Assembly (NCBI GenBank): GCA_019634245.1
Contig: JAHQVR010000106.1
Span: 1 to 16,528 of the forward strand
Origin: Gammaproteobacteria bacterium
GTDB lineage: Bacteria > Pseudomonadota > Gammaproteobacteria > Granulosicoccales > Granulosicoccaceae
Direction of reading: 5' to 3'
DNA: 16,528 bases
Shown here: positions 7,758-15,394 of the stretch, piece after piece
How positions within the stretch are numbered: the stretch's first letter is position 1
Layout of the letters: every line of letters starts with the position of its first letter
The notes under the pieces: generated by a model
Told to the model about the DNA's origin: nothing
What the model saw: the letters and a program-made list of their open reading frames with translations, nothing else
Databases searched by the model: none
Position numbers and translations under genes: made by a program

Positions 7758-8666
7758 TTGGCCAGTGGTGACGAAAAAGTTTTCGAAGAGCAGGGCTTCC
7801 TATCTCACCTAATCGAACTGCGCGATCGGCTGCTTAAGTGCGTGCTGGCGGTGGGTTTGATTTTTATCGTTATGGTGTTTTTTAGGCAGGATATCTATGC
7901 TTGGCTTGCCAATCCGTTGGTGAGTCAATTAACCAATCAACAAATGATCGCCACTGATGTGGCTACCACTTTTTTAACACCTTTCAAGCTTGCTCTGATG
8001 GTCAGCATCTTTCTCGCTGTGCCGGTGTTGCTGTATCAGATGTGGGCATTTGTTGCTCCCGGTCTATACATACATGAAAAGCAACTGATTGCACCACTGC
8101 TGATTTCTAGCACGCTACTGTTCTATACCGGCGTGGCGTTCGCTTACTACGTGGTGTTCCCGTTAATGTTTCGATTTTTTGTGGGACAGGAGCCGGTGGG
8201 GGTGGCGATGATGCCGGATATCAGAGCCTACCTGGATTTTGTAATTACCATTTTCTTTGCCTTTGGTATCGCGTTTGAAGTACCAGTGGCCACGGTTCTG
8301 GTGGTGGTCGTTGGTATTACCACGCCAGAGAACCTCGTCAAGATTAGGCCGTATATTTTCGTCGGTGCTTTTATTATCGGTATGTTTCTCACACCACCGG
8401 ATATGATTTCCCAAACCTTGTTGGCATTGCCAATGTGGTTGTTGTACGAAGTCGGCATCGTATTCTCGCGTATGTACAAGAAACGTATTCAGGCTGCTTC
8501 TGAGGCTAAAGACACTCTCGAGGATGAAATGCGTGAGCGAGAAGAGCAAGCCCAGCAAGAGTCCAAAGTCAGCTCCGAAAGGCCTAAAGGTTCTTATAGA
8601 AACAGTTTGACCGATAGTATGGATGATGACTTGTCGGACCATACGCCTGAAGACCTTGGCCCATAG
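7758..8666 (+). CDS. tatC: Sec-independent protein translocase subunit TatC
   Basis: TatC is the six-helix core receptor that binds twin-arginine signal peptides. The N-terminal cytoplasmic motif HLIELRDRLL is at 17-26. MIATDVATTFLTPFK (63-77) and the first cytoplasmic loop APGLYIHEK with the conserved glutamate E107 are intact. VGAFIIGMFLTPPD (202-215) marks the last helices. No ATG or GTG exists near the N-terminus in this frame. I therefore start at TTG 7758, five bases after the tatB stop. The chain is 302 residues against roughly 250-260 usual, because of a C-terminal charged extension (about 241-302) ending in an acidic stretch. Translation is probably coupled to tatB and to gpmI, whose start comes one base after the stop. 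Confidence 0.95.
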   Translation: MASGDEKVFEEQGFLSHLIELRDRLLKCVLAVGLIFIVMVFFRQDIYAWLANPLVSQLTNQQMIATDVATTFLTPFKLALMVSIFLAVPVLLYQMWAFVAPGLYIHEKQLIAPLLISSTLLFYTGVAFAYYVVFPLMFRFFVGQEPVGVAMMPDIRAYLDFVITIFFAFGIAFEVPVATVLVVVVGITTPENLVKIRPYIFVGAFIIGMFLTPPDMISQTLLALPMWLLYEVGIVFSRMYKKRIQAASEAKDTLEDEMREREEQAQQESKVSSERPKGSYRNSLTDSMDDDLSDHTPEDLGP

Positions 8667-8667
8667 C

Positions 8668-10194
8668 GTGACACCAAGACGTCCTGTTATTTTAATTATC
8701 ATGGATGGTGTTGGTGTTAATCCATCGAAAATCGACAATGCTGTTGCACTAGCCAAAACACCAAATTTGGATGATATCTATGCGAATTATCCGAGCTGTC
8801 TGTTGGAGGCATCTGGCAGGGCAGTCGGGTTACCTGATGGGCAAATGGGCAACAGCGAAGTCGGTCATTTAACTCTGGGAGCAGGTACGGTACTGAAACA
8901 AGATCTGGTTAAGATCAGTGACAGTATTGAAGATGGCTCCTTTTATAATAATGAAGTGCTCCTTTCTGCATGCCAAAGAGCAGCGGATCTAAAGCGACCC
9001 CTGCATTTGATTGGCCTGGTCTCTGACGGTGGTGTGCATAGTCATTTGGATCACTTGCTGGCGACTATTGAACTCTGCGCTCAGCAATCGGTGGTTCCGG
9101 AACTTCACATGATTGCCGACGGTCGCGATACCGCACCTGTGTGTGCAGCGCGTTATATCGAAGATGTTGAAGCGGCACTTGCTCGTTCTAACGGGTACAT
9201 CGCTTCAGTTTGCGGACGCTACTTCGCAATGGATAGAGATAAGCGTTGGGATCGAGTGCAGCAGGCTTTCGATTGTATGGTTCATGGCCAAGGCCGAGCA
9301 GCCAATGACATTAAAGAGGCTTTAGGGAAGGCAGCTGCAGCGGATGAATCGGACGAATTCATATCACCTACTCGTCTTGATGCGTTTACGGGTATTCAGA
9401 GCAACGATTCGGTGCTGTTTTTTAATTTTCGTAATGATCGCCCTCGCGAGCTTTGCGAAGCTCTGGCAATGGCAGAATTTAGTGAGTTTGATCGCGGTGC
9501 GTTTGAGGCCGTTCAAATGACCACGATGACTCGCTACTCCAGCCAGTATTCGTTTCCCTTTGCGTTTGACAAAGATAGTGCCGATAAAACGCTGGGTATG
9601 ATTGTTTCCGAGGCGGGCATTGATCAATTGCGTTCGGCTGAAACTGAGAAGTACCCGCATGTGACTTTTTTCTTCAATGGTGGTCGTGATGAGCCTCTTC
9701 CCGGTGAAGCACGGTTGTTGGTGGATTCGCCGAAGGTGGCCACCTACGATTTACAACCGGAGATGAGTGCTTCAGAGGTGGCCAGCGGAATTGAATCGGC
9801 GCTGGAGCAACAACACTATGGCTTGATCGTTGTGAATTTTGCTAATGGCGATATGGTTGGGCATACGGGTGTGAAGGAGGCTGTGATACGTTCGGTCGAG
9901 GTGGTTGATTCGATGGTGGGAAGACTTTGGGAAAAAGCCCAGGCTTCGGGTTATTCCATCGTACTAACAGCCGATCATGGTAACGCAGACCGATTGACCG
10001 ATCCGGTCACCAAAGAACCACATACTCAACACACCACGTTTCCGGTAGCCTGCGTGGTTTATGATGAGACAGTGTGGGAGTTGTCCAATGGGCGGGGTTT
10101 GCCGTCTGTTGCGCCCACTATCCTACAACTTATGGGTTTGCCTCAACCCGAGTCGATGGGTGGAAGAAGCCTGCTGCTCGGTCCCTATCGCTAA
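8668..10194 (+). CDS. gpmI: 2,3-bisphosphoglycerate-independent phosphoglycerate mutase
   Basis: The 508-residue Mn-dependent enzyme interconverts 3- and 2-phosphoglycerate in glycolysis. I start it at GTG 8668, one base after the tatC stop. This gives MTPRRPVILIIMDGVG, a normal N-terminus, while the 15 codons open upstream lie inside tatC. The phosphatase-like domain has D13 and the phosphoserine S63 (GQMGNSEVGH). The inserted transferase domain shows SDGGVHSH (119-126), ADGRDTAP, GRYFAMDRDKRWDR and FRNDRPRE. K328 lies in EKYPHVTFFFNGG. The second metal set includes D395 and H399 (NGDMVGHTG), D436 and H437 (TADHGN) and the HTQHT block near 452-456. All expected motifs are present. It shares its stop region with the convergent - strand gene. 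Confidence 0.96.
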   Translation: MTPRRPVILIIMDGVGVNPSKIDNAVALAKTPNLDDIYANYPSCLLEASGRAVGLPDGQMGNSEVGHLTLGAGTVLKQDLVKISDSIEDGSFYNNEVLLSACQRAADLKRPLHLIGLVSDGGVHSHLDHLLATIELCAQQSVVPELHMIADGRDTAPVCAARYIEDVEAALARSNGYIASVCGRYFAMDRDKRWDRVQQAFDCMVHGQGRAANDIKEALGKAAAADESDEFISPTRLDAFTGIQSNDSVLFFNFRNDRPRELCEALAMAEFSEFDRGAFEAVQMTTMTRYSSQYSFPFAFDKDSADKTLGMIVSEAGIDQLRSAETEKYPHVTFFFNGGRDEPLPGEARLLVDSPKVATYDLQPEMSASEVASGIESALEQQHYGLIVVNFANGDMVGHTGVKEAVIRSVEVVDSMVGRLWEKAQASGYSIVLTADHGNADRLTDPVTKEPHTQHTTFPVACVVYDETVWELSNGRGLPSVAPTILQLMGLPQPESMGGRSLLLGPYR

Positions 10195-10910
10195 GTGGTG
10201 GTGTGAGTCATCTCTGAGTTGAGATCGAGGAAGGTCGAACTGTGCACAATGCCAAAATCGTGGCCGTCTCGCGGGCTACGAAACACTTGTAATCGAGCTT
10301 GAGCACCTTGCAGCGCGTTTAGGTTGGTCCAAAGATGTGGTGATCGGATGGGGCCCCCAGCGATTAGGTAGTGCAATACAAACTGATCACCTGAGCGGTA
10401 GCCGATGGTTCGCAAGTTCGGTGAATCGAAGTAACACACGGTCGTTTCTTGATTGCCAATAAAGAGTTTTCCTGCGTAACCCACAATGGGGTTAGTATCG
10501 TTGCCCAAAAAACTGATAATAAATCGATTGGGTAGAATCACCACCCGTTTGCACCGATCCAGAGATCCTGCCATGAGGTCAATCAGGTCTGGCAACGGGA
10601 TGTGAATATTCTCTTGCTTCAAGCGGTGGGGCATAGATAATGTGCGAAGCGGCCCTGGTAAACCGGTTTGTTTGAGTAATAAACTCAAACTCATAGCCAT
10701 GTGAGGCGGCTTTCGGTTTCGTTGTTCGTTCAAAGGTGCCAGATCGACGCTACGACGATCCTCAATCAGACGGCAATCGGTATTTTTTGCCAACGCATGT
10801 AGGTAACGAAGGTTATTCTGCTGCAAGCTGGCCATGTCTGGAGGCAGAAACAGTGAAGCTTTGTTTTTTTTAATCGCGATAGAGACCGAAGTTCGGTCCG
10901 CGATGGTCAT
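10191..10910 (-). CDS. Uncharacterised protein, no family recognised
   Basis: This - strand frame is open for 320 codons (11153-10191), and no + strand gene competes with it in 10195-11111. The first 80 or so codons look like Gln/Thr/Ser-rich non-coding translation and would overlap the DUF815 gene start, so I place the start at ATG 10910 (239 residues). TTG 10931 is an alternative, with AGGGG about 12 bases before it. The protein seems soluble: no signal peptide, no membrane helix. A basic, leucine-rich first half contains MSLSLLLKQTGLPGPLRTLS. The second half reads as beta-strand-rich (RVVILPNRFIISFLGND, VGYAGKLFIGNQETTVCYF, DQFVLHYLIAGG). I recognise no catalytic motif. Its stop interlocks with the gpmI stop. 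Codon use looks natural. Confidence 0.6.
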   Translation of the reverse strand: MTIADRTSVSIAIKKNKASLFLPPDMASLQQNNLRYLHALAKNTDCRLIEDRRSVDLAPLNEQRNRKPPHMAMSLSLLLKQTGLPGPLRTLSMPHRLKQENIHIPLPDLIDLMAGSLDRCKRVVILPNRFIISFLGNDTNPIVGYAGKLFIGNQETTVCYFDSPNLRTIGYRSGDQFVLHYLIAGGPIRSPHLWTNLNALQGAQARLQVFRSPRDGHDFGIVHSSTFLDLNSEMTHTTT

Positions 10911-11111
10911 TTTTCGAGATGTGGTGCGCAACAGCGTGGACAGCCCCTGGATCCAGGTGGTCGCGTTGGTCTGAGCTGATTGTGTTTGTGCGCTGCTCAA
11001 CGGTGTACTCAATGTGTCGTTGTGAGGTGGCTCGGCGGTACACTCTTGGTGGCAACAGCCTTGTTGTTGCGCTGGGAATTGATTAAAACCCCCAATAGAG
11101 TTTGTAAAACC
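10911..11111. other. Divergent intergenic region between the orphan gene and the DUF815 ATPase gene
   Basis: About 200 bases separate the two proposed starts, enough for promoters of both genes. I could not find a clean -35/-10 pair on either strand. The region holds one 8-bp hairpin (annotated separately). If the - strand gene starts further upstream than 10910, part of this stretch is coding. Confidence 0.4.
11052..11070. repeat. Short inverted repeat upstream of the DUF815 ATPase gene
   Basis: GCAACAGC and GTTGTTGC pair over 8 positions (one G-T) around a 3-base CTT loop, 41 bases before ATG 11112. There is no T-run next to it, so it is not an obvious terminator. It may be chance or a leader hairpin. 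Confidence 0.3.
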
Positions 11112-11984
11112 ATGACTGAAACCAATGCCACGGTCTGGGACCGAGTGGACCATCTAGTAGATCGGCTTGAAGCGATTTTCGGGCCAGCGAAGAGCGCCGA
11201 GCTGGATTCTGACGTTTGGGCCTATCGCTGGCGGGCCCAAGGGCAAAGCCGAGTGCTCGAACCGGTTGAGAACATCCATAAAATATCGGTTGAAGATCTG
11301 GTCGCCATTGACCGTCAGATATCCGTCGTTGATACCAATACTCAGCAGTTTTTACATGGTTTACCTTGCAACAATGTATTGATGTGGGGTGCTCGTGGCA
11401 CGGGGAAATCATCATTGGTGAAGGCCATGCTGAATCGCTATGGTGATCAAGGACTGCGCCTGGTAGAAATTGATGCTCATGATCTGGTGGATTTACCGCA
11501 GGTGGTAAAACCCTTGCTTGGCCGACCTGAGCGCTTTTTGTTATTTGTGGACGACCTATCCTTCGATGCGGATGATGCAAGCTACCGAACGCTTAAGGCG
11601 GCTTTGGATGGCTCAGTCGCTGTGGCGCCAGACAATGTATTGATCTACGCCACTTCCAATCGGCGACATCTGTTACCTGAGCATATGGTGGACAACGAGC
11701 ACTCTCGATTGGTGGAGGGAGAGTTGCATCACGGTGAAGCCGTCGAAGAGAAGATTTCCTTGTCTGAACGCTTTGGCGTTTGGTTGTCGTTTCATCCCTT
11801 TAATCAGGAGCAATACTTGGCTGCCGTTCGACGTTGGTTAGCTGTACACGGTATTACTGAGCTCGACGAGGATTGCCGAAAGGAAGCTCTCAAATGGGCG
11901 CTCACCAGAGGTAACCGCAGTGGGAGAATTGCGGCACAGTTCGCACAGGATTACGTCGGCAGGCAACAACTGTCACTGGGCTGA
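11112..11984 (+). CDS. AAA+ ATPase, DUF815 family
   Basis: This is a 290-residue cytoplasmic P-loop ATPase of the DUF815 type; its biological role is not established. The Walker A motif GARGTGKSS is at 93-101. The Walker B motif FLLFVDDLSF at 142-151 has two aspartates where most AAA+ proteins have DE. The family's sensor-1 block YATSNRRHLLPE is at 179-190 (N183). EEKISLSERFG at 212-222 contains a candidate arginine finger. GNRSGRIAAQFAQDYV at 267-282 is the usual C-terminal block. I start it at ATG 11112, because the 44 codons open upstream are Cys- and Leu-rich, unlike the family. It is divergent from the orphan gene and 77 bases before the binding-protein gene. Confidence 0.9.
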   Translation: MTETNATVWDRVDHLVDRLEAIFGPAKSAELDSDVWAYRWRAQGQSRVLEPVENIHKISVEDLVAIDRQISVVDTNTQQFLHGLPCNNVLMWGARGTGKSSLVKAMLNRYGDQGLRLVEIDAHDLVDLPQVVKPLLGRPERFLLFVDDLSFDADDASYRTLKAALDGSVAVAPDNVLIYATSNRRHLLPEHMVDNEHSRLVEGELHHGEAVEEKISLSERFGVWLSFHPFNQEQYLAAVRRWLAVHGITELDEDCRKEALKWALTRGNRSGRIAAQFAQDYVGRQQLSLG

Positions 11985-11987
11985 AAA

Positions 11988-12018
11988 TTGACAAGCTGCC
12001 GAGTTCATGGGGTAAGCT
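11988..12018 (+). promoter_or_regulatory. Possible promoter of the binding-protein gene
   Basis: A perfect -35 TTGACA lies at 11988-11993, right after the ATPase gene's stop. Downstream the -10 is weak: GGTAAG at 17-base spacing or TAAGCT at 19-base spacing, each matching three of six consensus bases. This would place the start of transcription just before the palindrome at 12028. Confidence 0.4.
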
Positions 12019-12027
12019 GGGTTTAAG

Positions 12028-12041
12028 GCTGTAATTACAGC
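12028..12041. promoter_or_regulatory. 14-bp perfect palindrome, candidate operator
   Basis: GCTGTAATTACAGC is its own reverse complement over all 14 bases. It sits 20 bases before the binding-protein start codon and just downstream of the possible promoter, a normal place for a repressor site. I cannot assign it to a regulator family, and no regulator gene is present in the window. Confidence 0.4.
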
Positions 12042-12061
12042 GACAACTTGGTAGTTCCTCG

Positions 12062-13633
12062 ATGACTAAATCACGACTATGGCTGTTTTCAGCAGCATTG
12101 TTTGGTCTTACTGCGTCTGTATCACAGGCTGAAACTTTTCGGTGGGCAGGTACGACAGATCCTCAAACCATGGACCCACATGCCACCAATACCGCCCCTG
12201 TGCTGGGTTTTCTTAACAATGTGTATGAAGGGCTGGTTAGGCGCAATAAAGAAATGAAGATTGAACCTGCGTTGGCCATTGGCTGGGAGGCGCTGGGCAG
12301 CGATGGTTGGCGGTTTAAACTGCGTGAAGGTGTCACCTTTCACAATGGTTCTGCGTTTACTGCGGATGATGTGTTGTTCTCATATGAGCGAGCATCTTCG
12401 GAAGAATCCGATGTTCGTTCTTGGTTTGCACCGGTTAGCGAAGTTAAGATCGTTGACGAGTTCACCATTGATTTTCTGACGACGGCTCCGAATCCTCTAT
12501 TTCCAGACTCCATCGCCAACTTCATGATTCTAGATCGTGAATGGGCTGAGTCTAATGAAGCTGAGCGACCCTCTAAAGAGGCGGAAAACTTTGCCACACG
12601 CAACTCTAATGGCACCGGTGCGTTCACCGTGGTATCGAGAGATCCAGGAGTGCAAACCGTGTTAGCGCCGTTCGAGCAATGGTGGGATGACTTGGAGAGT
12701 AATATTACTGAAGCGGTGTTCACACCGATTGGTCAAAGTGCAACGGGTATGGCAGCACTTCTGTCTGGAGAAATAGATTTTATCTCACCAATACCCCTGC
12801 AAGACGTACCTCGAATGAAAGAGCGAAGTGGCTTTACAGTGCACGAAGGTGTTGAGGCCCGAGTCATCATGTTCGGGTTTGCACATCAGGCTGAGGCCTT
12901 AAAATTTTCTGATGATACGTCGGATGCAAACCCGTTTCAGGATGTACGGGTACGTCAGGCGGCCTATCAGTCGATAGATGTCGACACATTGATCGCCAAA
13001 GTTATGAGAGGCAATGCACAGCCTGCTGCGCAGCTTGTCTCTGATGCTATGCGTGGTTATTCTCAGAGCAATAGTGATCGGTTGGCCTATGACCCTGAGG
13101 CGGCTAAACAGTTATTGGCCGATGCTGGGTATCCGGAAGGTTTCAGTTTTGGATTGCAGTGCCCCAACGATCGCTACATCAATGATGAGTCGATTTGTAA
13201 GGCAGCCGCATCGATGATGGCTAAAGTTGGATTGAATGCCAAACTGACCAGTATGCCAGTGAGAAACTATTGGCCAGAGCTTAGGGAAGATAAATTCGAC
13301 ATGTATCTATTGGGTTGGTCGCCAGGCACCTTTGATGCAGAGCACCCAATTCGATTCTTAGCCAGCACCCCCAATTCGGAGAAGAAGTTAGGAAGTTGGA
13401 ATTTTGGTGATTACTCGAACTCTCGCGTAGATGAATTACTGCCCATGATTCAAACTGAACTTGACGATAGTAAACGACAAGCCATGATTGATGAGGTGAA
13501 TGCCCTATTGCAAAGTGATATCGCCTATATCCCCATGTACGTGCAGCCACTCATATGGGCATCGAAAGATACTATTAGCCTGACTCAACGTACAGACAAC
13601 TTTTTTATCCTGCGCTGGGTCACCATTAACTAA
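12062..13633 (+). CDS. Periplasmic substrate-binding protein of a peptide-type ABC transporter (SBP_bac_5)
   Basis: The 523-residue protein captures a peptide-like or related solute in the periplasm for an ABC importer. A signal peptide is evident: basic MTKSR, a hydrophobic core, and a likely cut after A23 (SQA). No lipobox cysteine is present. The family signature spans about 70-111, with WRFKLREGVTFHNG then ADDVLFSYERA. GTGAFTV (184-190), DVRVRQAAYQSID (294-306) and CPNDRYINDESIC (367-379, two cysteines that could form a disulfide) also fit. The substrate (dipeptide, oligopeptide, nickel or other) cannot be read from sequence, so I give no dppA or oppA symbol. It points towards the transporter genes on the opposite strand, 24 bases away, rather than leading their operon. 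Confidence 0.93.
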   Translation: MTKSRLWLFSAALFGLTASVSQAETFRWAGTTDPQTMDPHATNTAPVLGFLNNVYEGLVRRNKEMKIEPALAIGWEALGSDGWRFKLREGVTFHNGSAFTADDVLFSYERASSEESDVRSWFAPVSEVKIVDEFTIDFLTTAPNPLFPDSIANFMILDREWAESNEAERPSKEAENFATRNSNGTGAFTVVSRDPGVQTVLAPFEQWWDDLESNITEAVFTPIGQSATGMAALLSGEIDFISPIPLQDVPRMKERSGFTVHEGVEARVIMFGFAHQAEALKFSDDTSDANPFQDVRVRQAAYQSIDVDTLIAKVMRGNAQPAAQLVSDAMRGYSQSNSDRLAYDPEAAKQLLADAGYPEGFSFGLQCPNDRYINDESICKAAASMMAKVGLNAKLTSMPVRNYWPELREDKFDMYLLGWSPGTFDAEHPIRFLASTPNSEKKLGSWNFGDYSNSRVDELLPMIQTELDDSKRQAMIDEVNALLQSDIAYIPMYVQPLIWASKDTISLTQRTDNFFILRWVTIN

Positions 13634-13644
13634 AGGCGTGCTGA

Positions 13645-13676
13645 GCCATCGCTGGGTCTAGTATTCCAGCGATGGC
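13645..13676. terminator. Perfect inverted repeat between convergent genes, possible bidirectional terminator
   Basis: GCCATCGCTGG at 13645-13655 pairs perfectly with CCAGCGATGGC at 13666-13676 around a 10-base loop, giving an 11-bp stem. It lies 12 bases after the binding-protein stop. Its right arm is inside the last codons (SPSLE) of the - strand ATPase gene. Neither side has a T-run, so this is not a standard intrinsic terminator. A transcript-end-protecting hairpin or Rho-linked structure is possible. Confidence 0.5.
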
Positions 13677-15394
13677 GATTCTGCTAGCAGTTGTTTGCTA
13701 TATTGTGCTTTGGGGTGGTTGAAAAATTCCTCACTGTTCGCGCTCTCCACCAAGCGTCCTCTTTTTAAAACAATAACGTTGTCTGCCATTTGTCTGACAA
13801 CGGCTAGGTTGTGGCTGATAAATAAAATAGATAATCCAAAATGTGATTGTAAATCTTTGAGTAAATTTAATATCTGAGCTTGTATAGACACATCTAGTGC
13901 TGATGTGGGTTCATCGCAGATGAGAAAACTGGGCCTGGCGACTAAAGAGCGGGCGACAGCGATTCTCTGGCGCTGTCCACCAGAGAACTGATGTGGGTAT
14001 TTAAGCATGGCCTGTTGCGGCATTTCGACCAGGTCCAACATGGAAGCGACCAGCTTGCGCTGCTCTGAGCGACTGTTACTGAGCTTATAAAAACGAATTG
14101 GCTCGGAAATGATATCTTCGACCGTACGGCGATTATTCAATGAAGAGTATGGGTCTTGAAAAATCATTTGTATCGCTTGGCGAACTGGGTGGGAACGGCT
14201 ACGCTGCTTGGCAAAAGGTAGCGATTCGCCTTGGAAGTACAGCTGTCCTGAAGACGGTTGTACCAGTCCAGTGATGGCTTTTGCTAGCGTTGATTTTCCA
14301 CTTCCACTCTCGCCGATTACTCCCAATACGCTACCGGTGCCAACGTTTAACGAGATTCCGCTAAGTGCTTTGAATGAATCTTTGGATTTAAACCAACCCG
14401 GTCTCCCTTTGTTAAACGCTACCTCGAGGTCCTTAACTTGAAGAATGACTGATTCATCGACATTGGCCGCGGCGTTTGTGCTGTTAAGTAACCACTCACT
14501 GGCAACATCAGCACTGGCACCTTCAATCTGCCAACTGAGATCGATATCTTTCGTAGGATCATCATCGACGATGTTTACGAAGCGATTCAATCGTGTCTCT
14601 AGCCTGGGTACGGCCGCCATTAATGCTTGGGTATAGTCGTTTTTGGGTTGACGGAGTACCTGTTGTGTTTGACCTGATTCCATAACCCTGCCGTTGCGCA
14701 GCACCGTTACTCGATTGGTCACTTGAGCAATCACGCCTATATCGTGGGTAATCAAAATAAATCCGACGCCTCGGCTCTGTGCCAGAGTTTGTAATAGTTG
14801 CAGAATTTGCTTTTGCACTGATACATCCAGAGCGGTCGTTGGCTCATCAGCAATGATGAGTTCTGGGTCGGTACATAGAGCCAATGCTATAACGACACGC
14901 TGTCGCATCCCTCCTGAAAACTGATGAGGGTAGTTATCCAGGCGCTGATCGGCATCGTGGATGCCTGTTTCCAACAACAGCTCCAGTGCGCGATCTTTGG
15001 CAGCTTGGACTGATAAATCGCTGTGCTGGCGGATGGTTTCAACCAATTGCTCACTGATTGTTAGTAAGGGGTTTAAACTGGTTTGTGGATCTTGGAATAT
15101 CATGCTGATGCGTGCACCGCGTAACTGGTGATATGTCTCGGCCGATAGCTCGCGCAAAGAATCACCCAGTAAACTTATTTTGCCTTCGGATATATATCCG
15201 GTGCCGGGTAGTAGCCCTAAAATTGCCGCACCAATCGTTGACTTACCCGCACCAGACTCTCCAACCAAACCATGGATATCGCCAGCGTTGACCACTAGAT
15301 CAACCTCTTTAACGGCGGTGAACTCGCCAAACCGTGTGGGAAACCGCACAGAAAGATTTTCAACCTGCAGAAGTGCTTGTTCAGTCTTAGCCAC
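13658..15394 (-). CDS. Peptide-type ABC transporter ATP-binding protein with two fused ATPase domains (DppD-DppF type)
   Basis: One 578-residue chain carries both nucleotide-binding domains of an oligopeptide/dipeptide-type importer. Domain 1 has Walker A GESGAGKST at 45-53, signature FSGGMRQR at 159-166, Walker B LIIADEP at 179-185 and H-loop ITHD at 215-218. Domain 2 has GESGSGKST at 361-369, FSGGQRQR at 470-477, FLICDEP at 490-496 and ISHN at 526-529. Both sites appear competent. The linker (about 262-315) is acidic and contains the family's short C-terminal element after domain 1 (DYTQALMAAVP). Most DppD/DppF pairs are separate genes, but such fusions are known. Translation starts at GTG 15394, which overlaps the permease TAG by one base, so it is coupled to that gene. 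Confidence 0.95.
   Translation of the reverse strand: MAKTEQALLQVENLSVRFPTRFGEFTAVKEVDLVVNAGDIHGLVGESGAGKSTIGAAILGLLPGTGYISEGKISLLGDSLRELSAETYHQLRGARISMIFQDPQTSLNPLLTISEQLVETIRQHSDLSVQAAKDRALELLLETGIHDADQRLDNYPHQFSGGMRQRVVIALALCTDPELIIADEPTTALDVSVQKQILQLLQTLAQSRGVGFILITHDIGVIAQVTNRVTVLRNGRVMESGQTQQVLRQPKNDYTQALMAAVPRLETRLNRFVNIVDDDPTKDIDLSWQIEGASADVASEWLLNSTNAAANVDESVILQVKDLEVAFNKGRPGWFKSKDSFKALSGISLNVGTGSVLGVIGESGSGKSTLAKAITGLVQPSSGQLYFQGESLPFAKQRSRSHPVRQAIQMIFQDPYSSLNNRRTVEDIISEPIRFYKLSNSRSEQRKLVASMLDLVEMPQQAMLKYPHQFSGGQRQRIAVARSLVARPSFLICDEPTSALDVSIQAQILNLLKDLQSHFGLSILFISHNLAVVRQMADNVIVLKRGRLVESANSEEFFNHPKAQYSKQLLAESPSLEY

Noticed and set aside
8163..8756. 197-codon - strand open frame across tatC and the start of gpmI
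   Set aside because: It is antisense to two well-recognised genes, has a His/Arg-rich composition with no family features, and is explained by their codon bias.
10980..11111. N-terminal extension of the DUF815 ATPase, or a Cys/Leu-rich membrane leader
   Set aside because: The open codons upstream of ATG 11112 include a hydrophobic run, but the family N-terminus is cytoplasmic and the methionine at 11112 gives a normal start.
10911..11153. Longer N-terminus of the - strand orphan protein
   Set aside because: The extra 81 residues are Gln/Ser/Thr/His-rich and would overlap the ATPase gene start; a shorter protein is more likely, though a TTG start at 10931 remains possible.
13658..15394. Two ABC ATPase genes merged by a sequencing error
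   Set aside because: The frame is continuous with a plausible acidic linker and both domains complete; natural DppD-DppF fusions are known.
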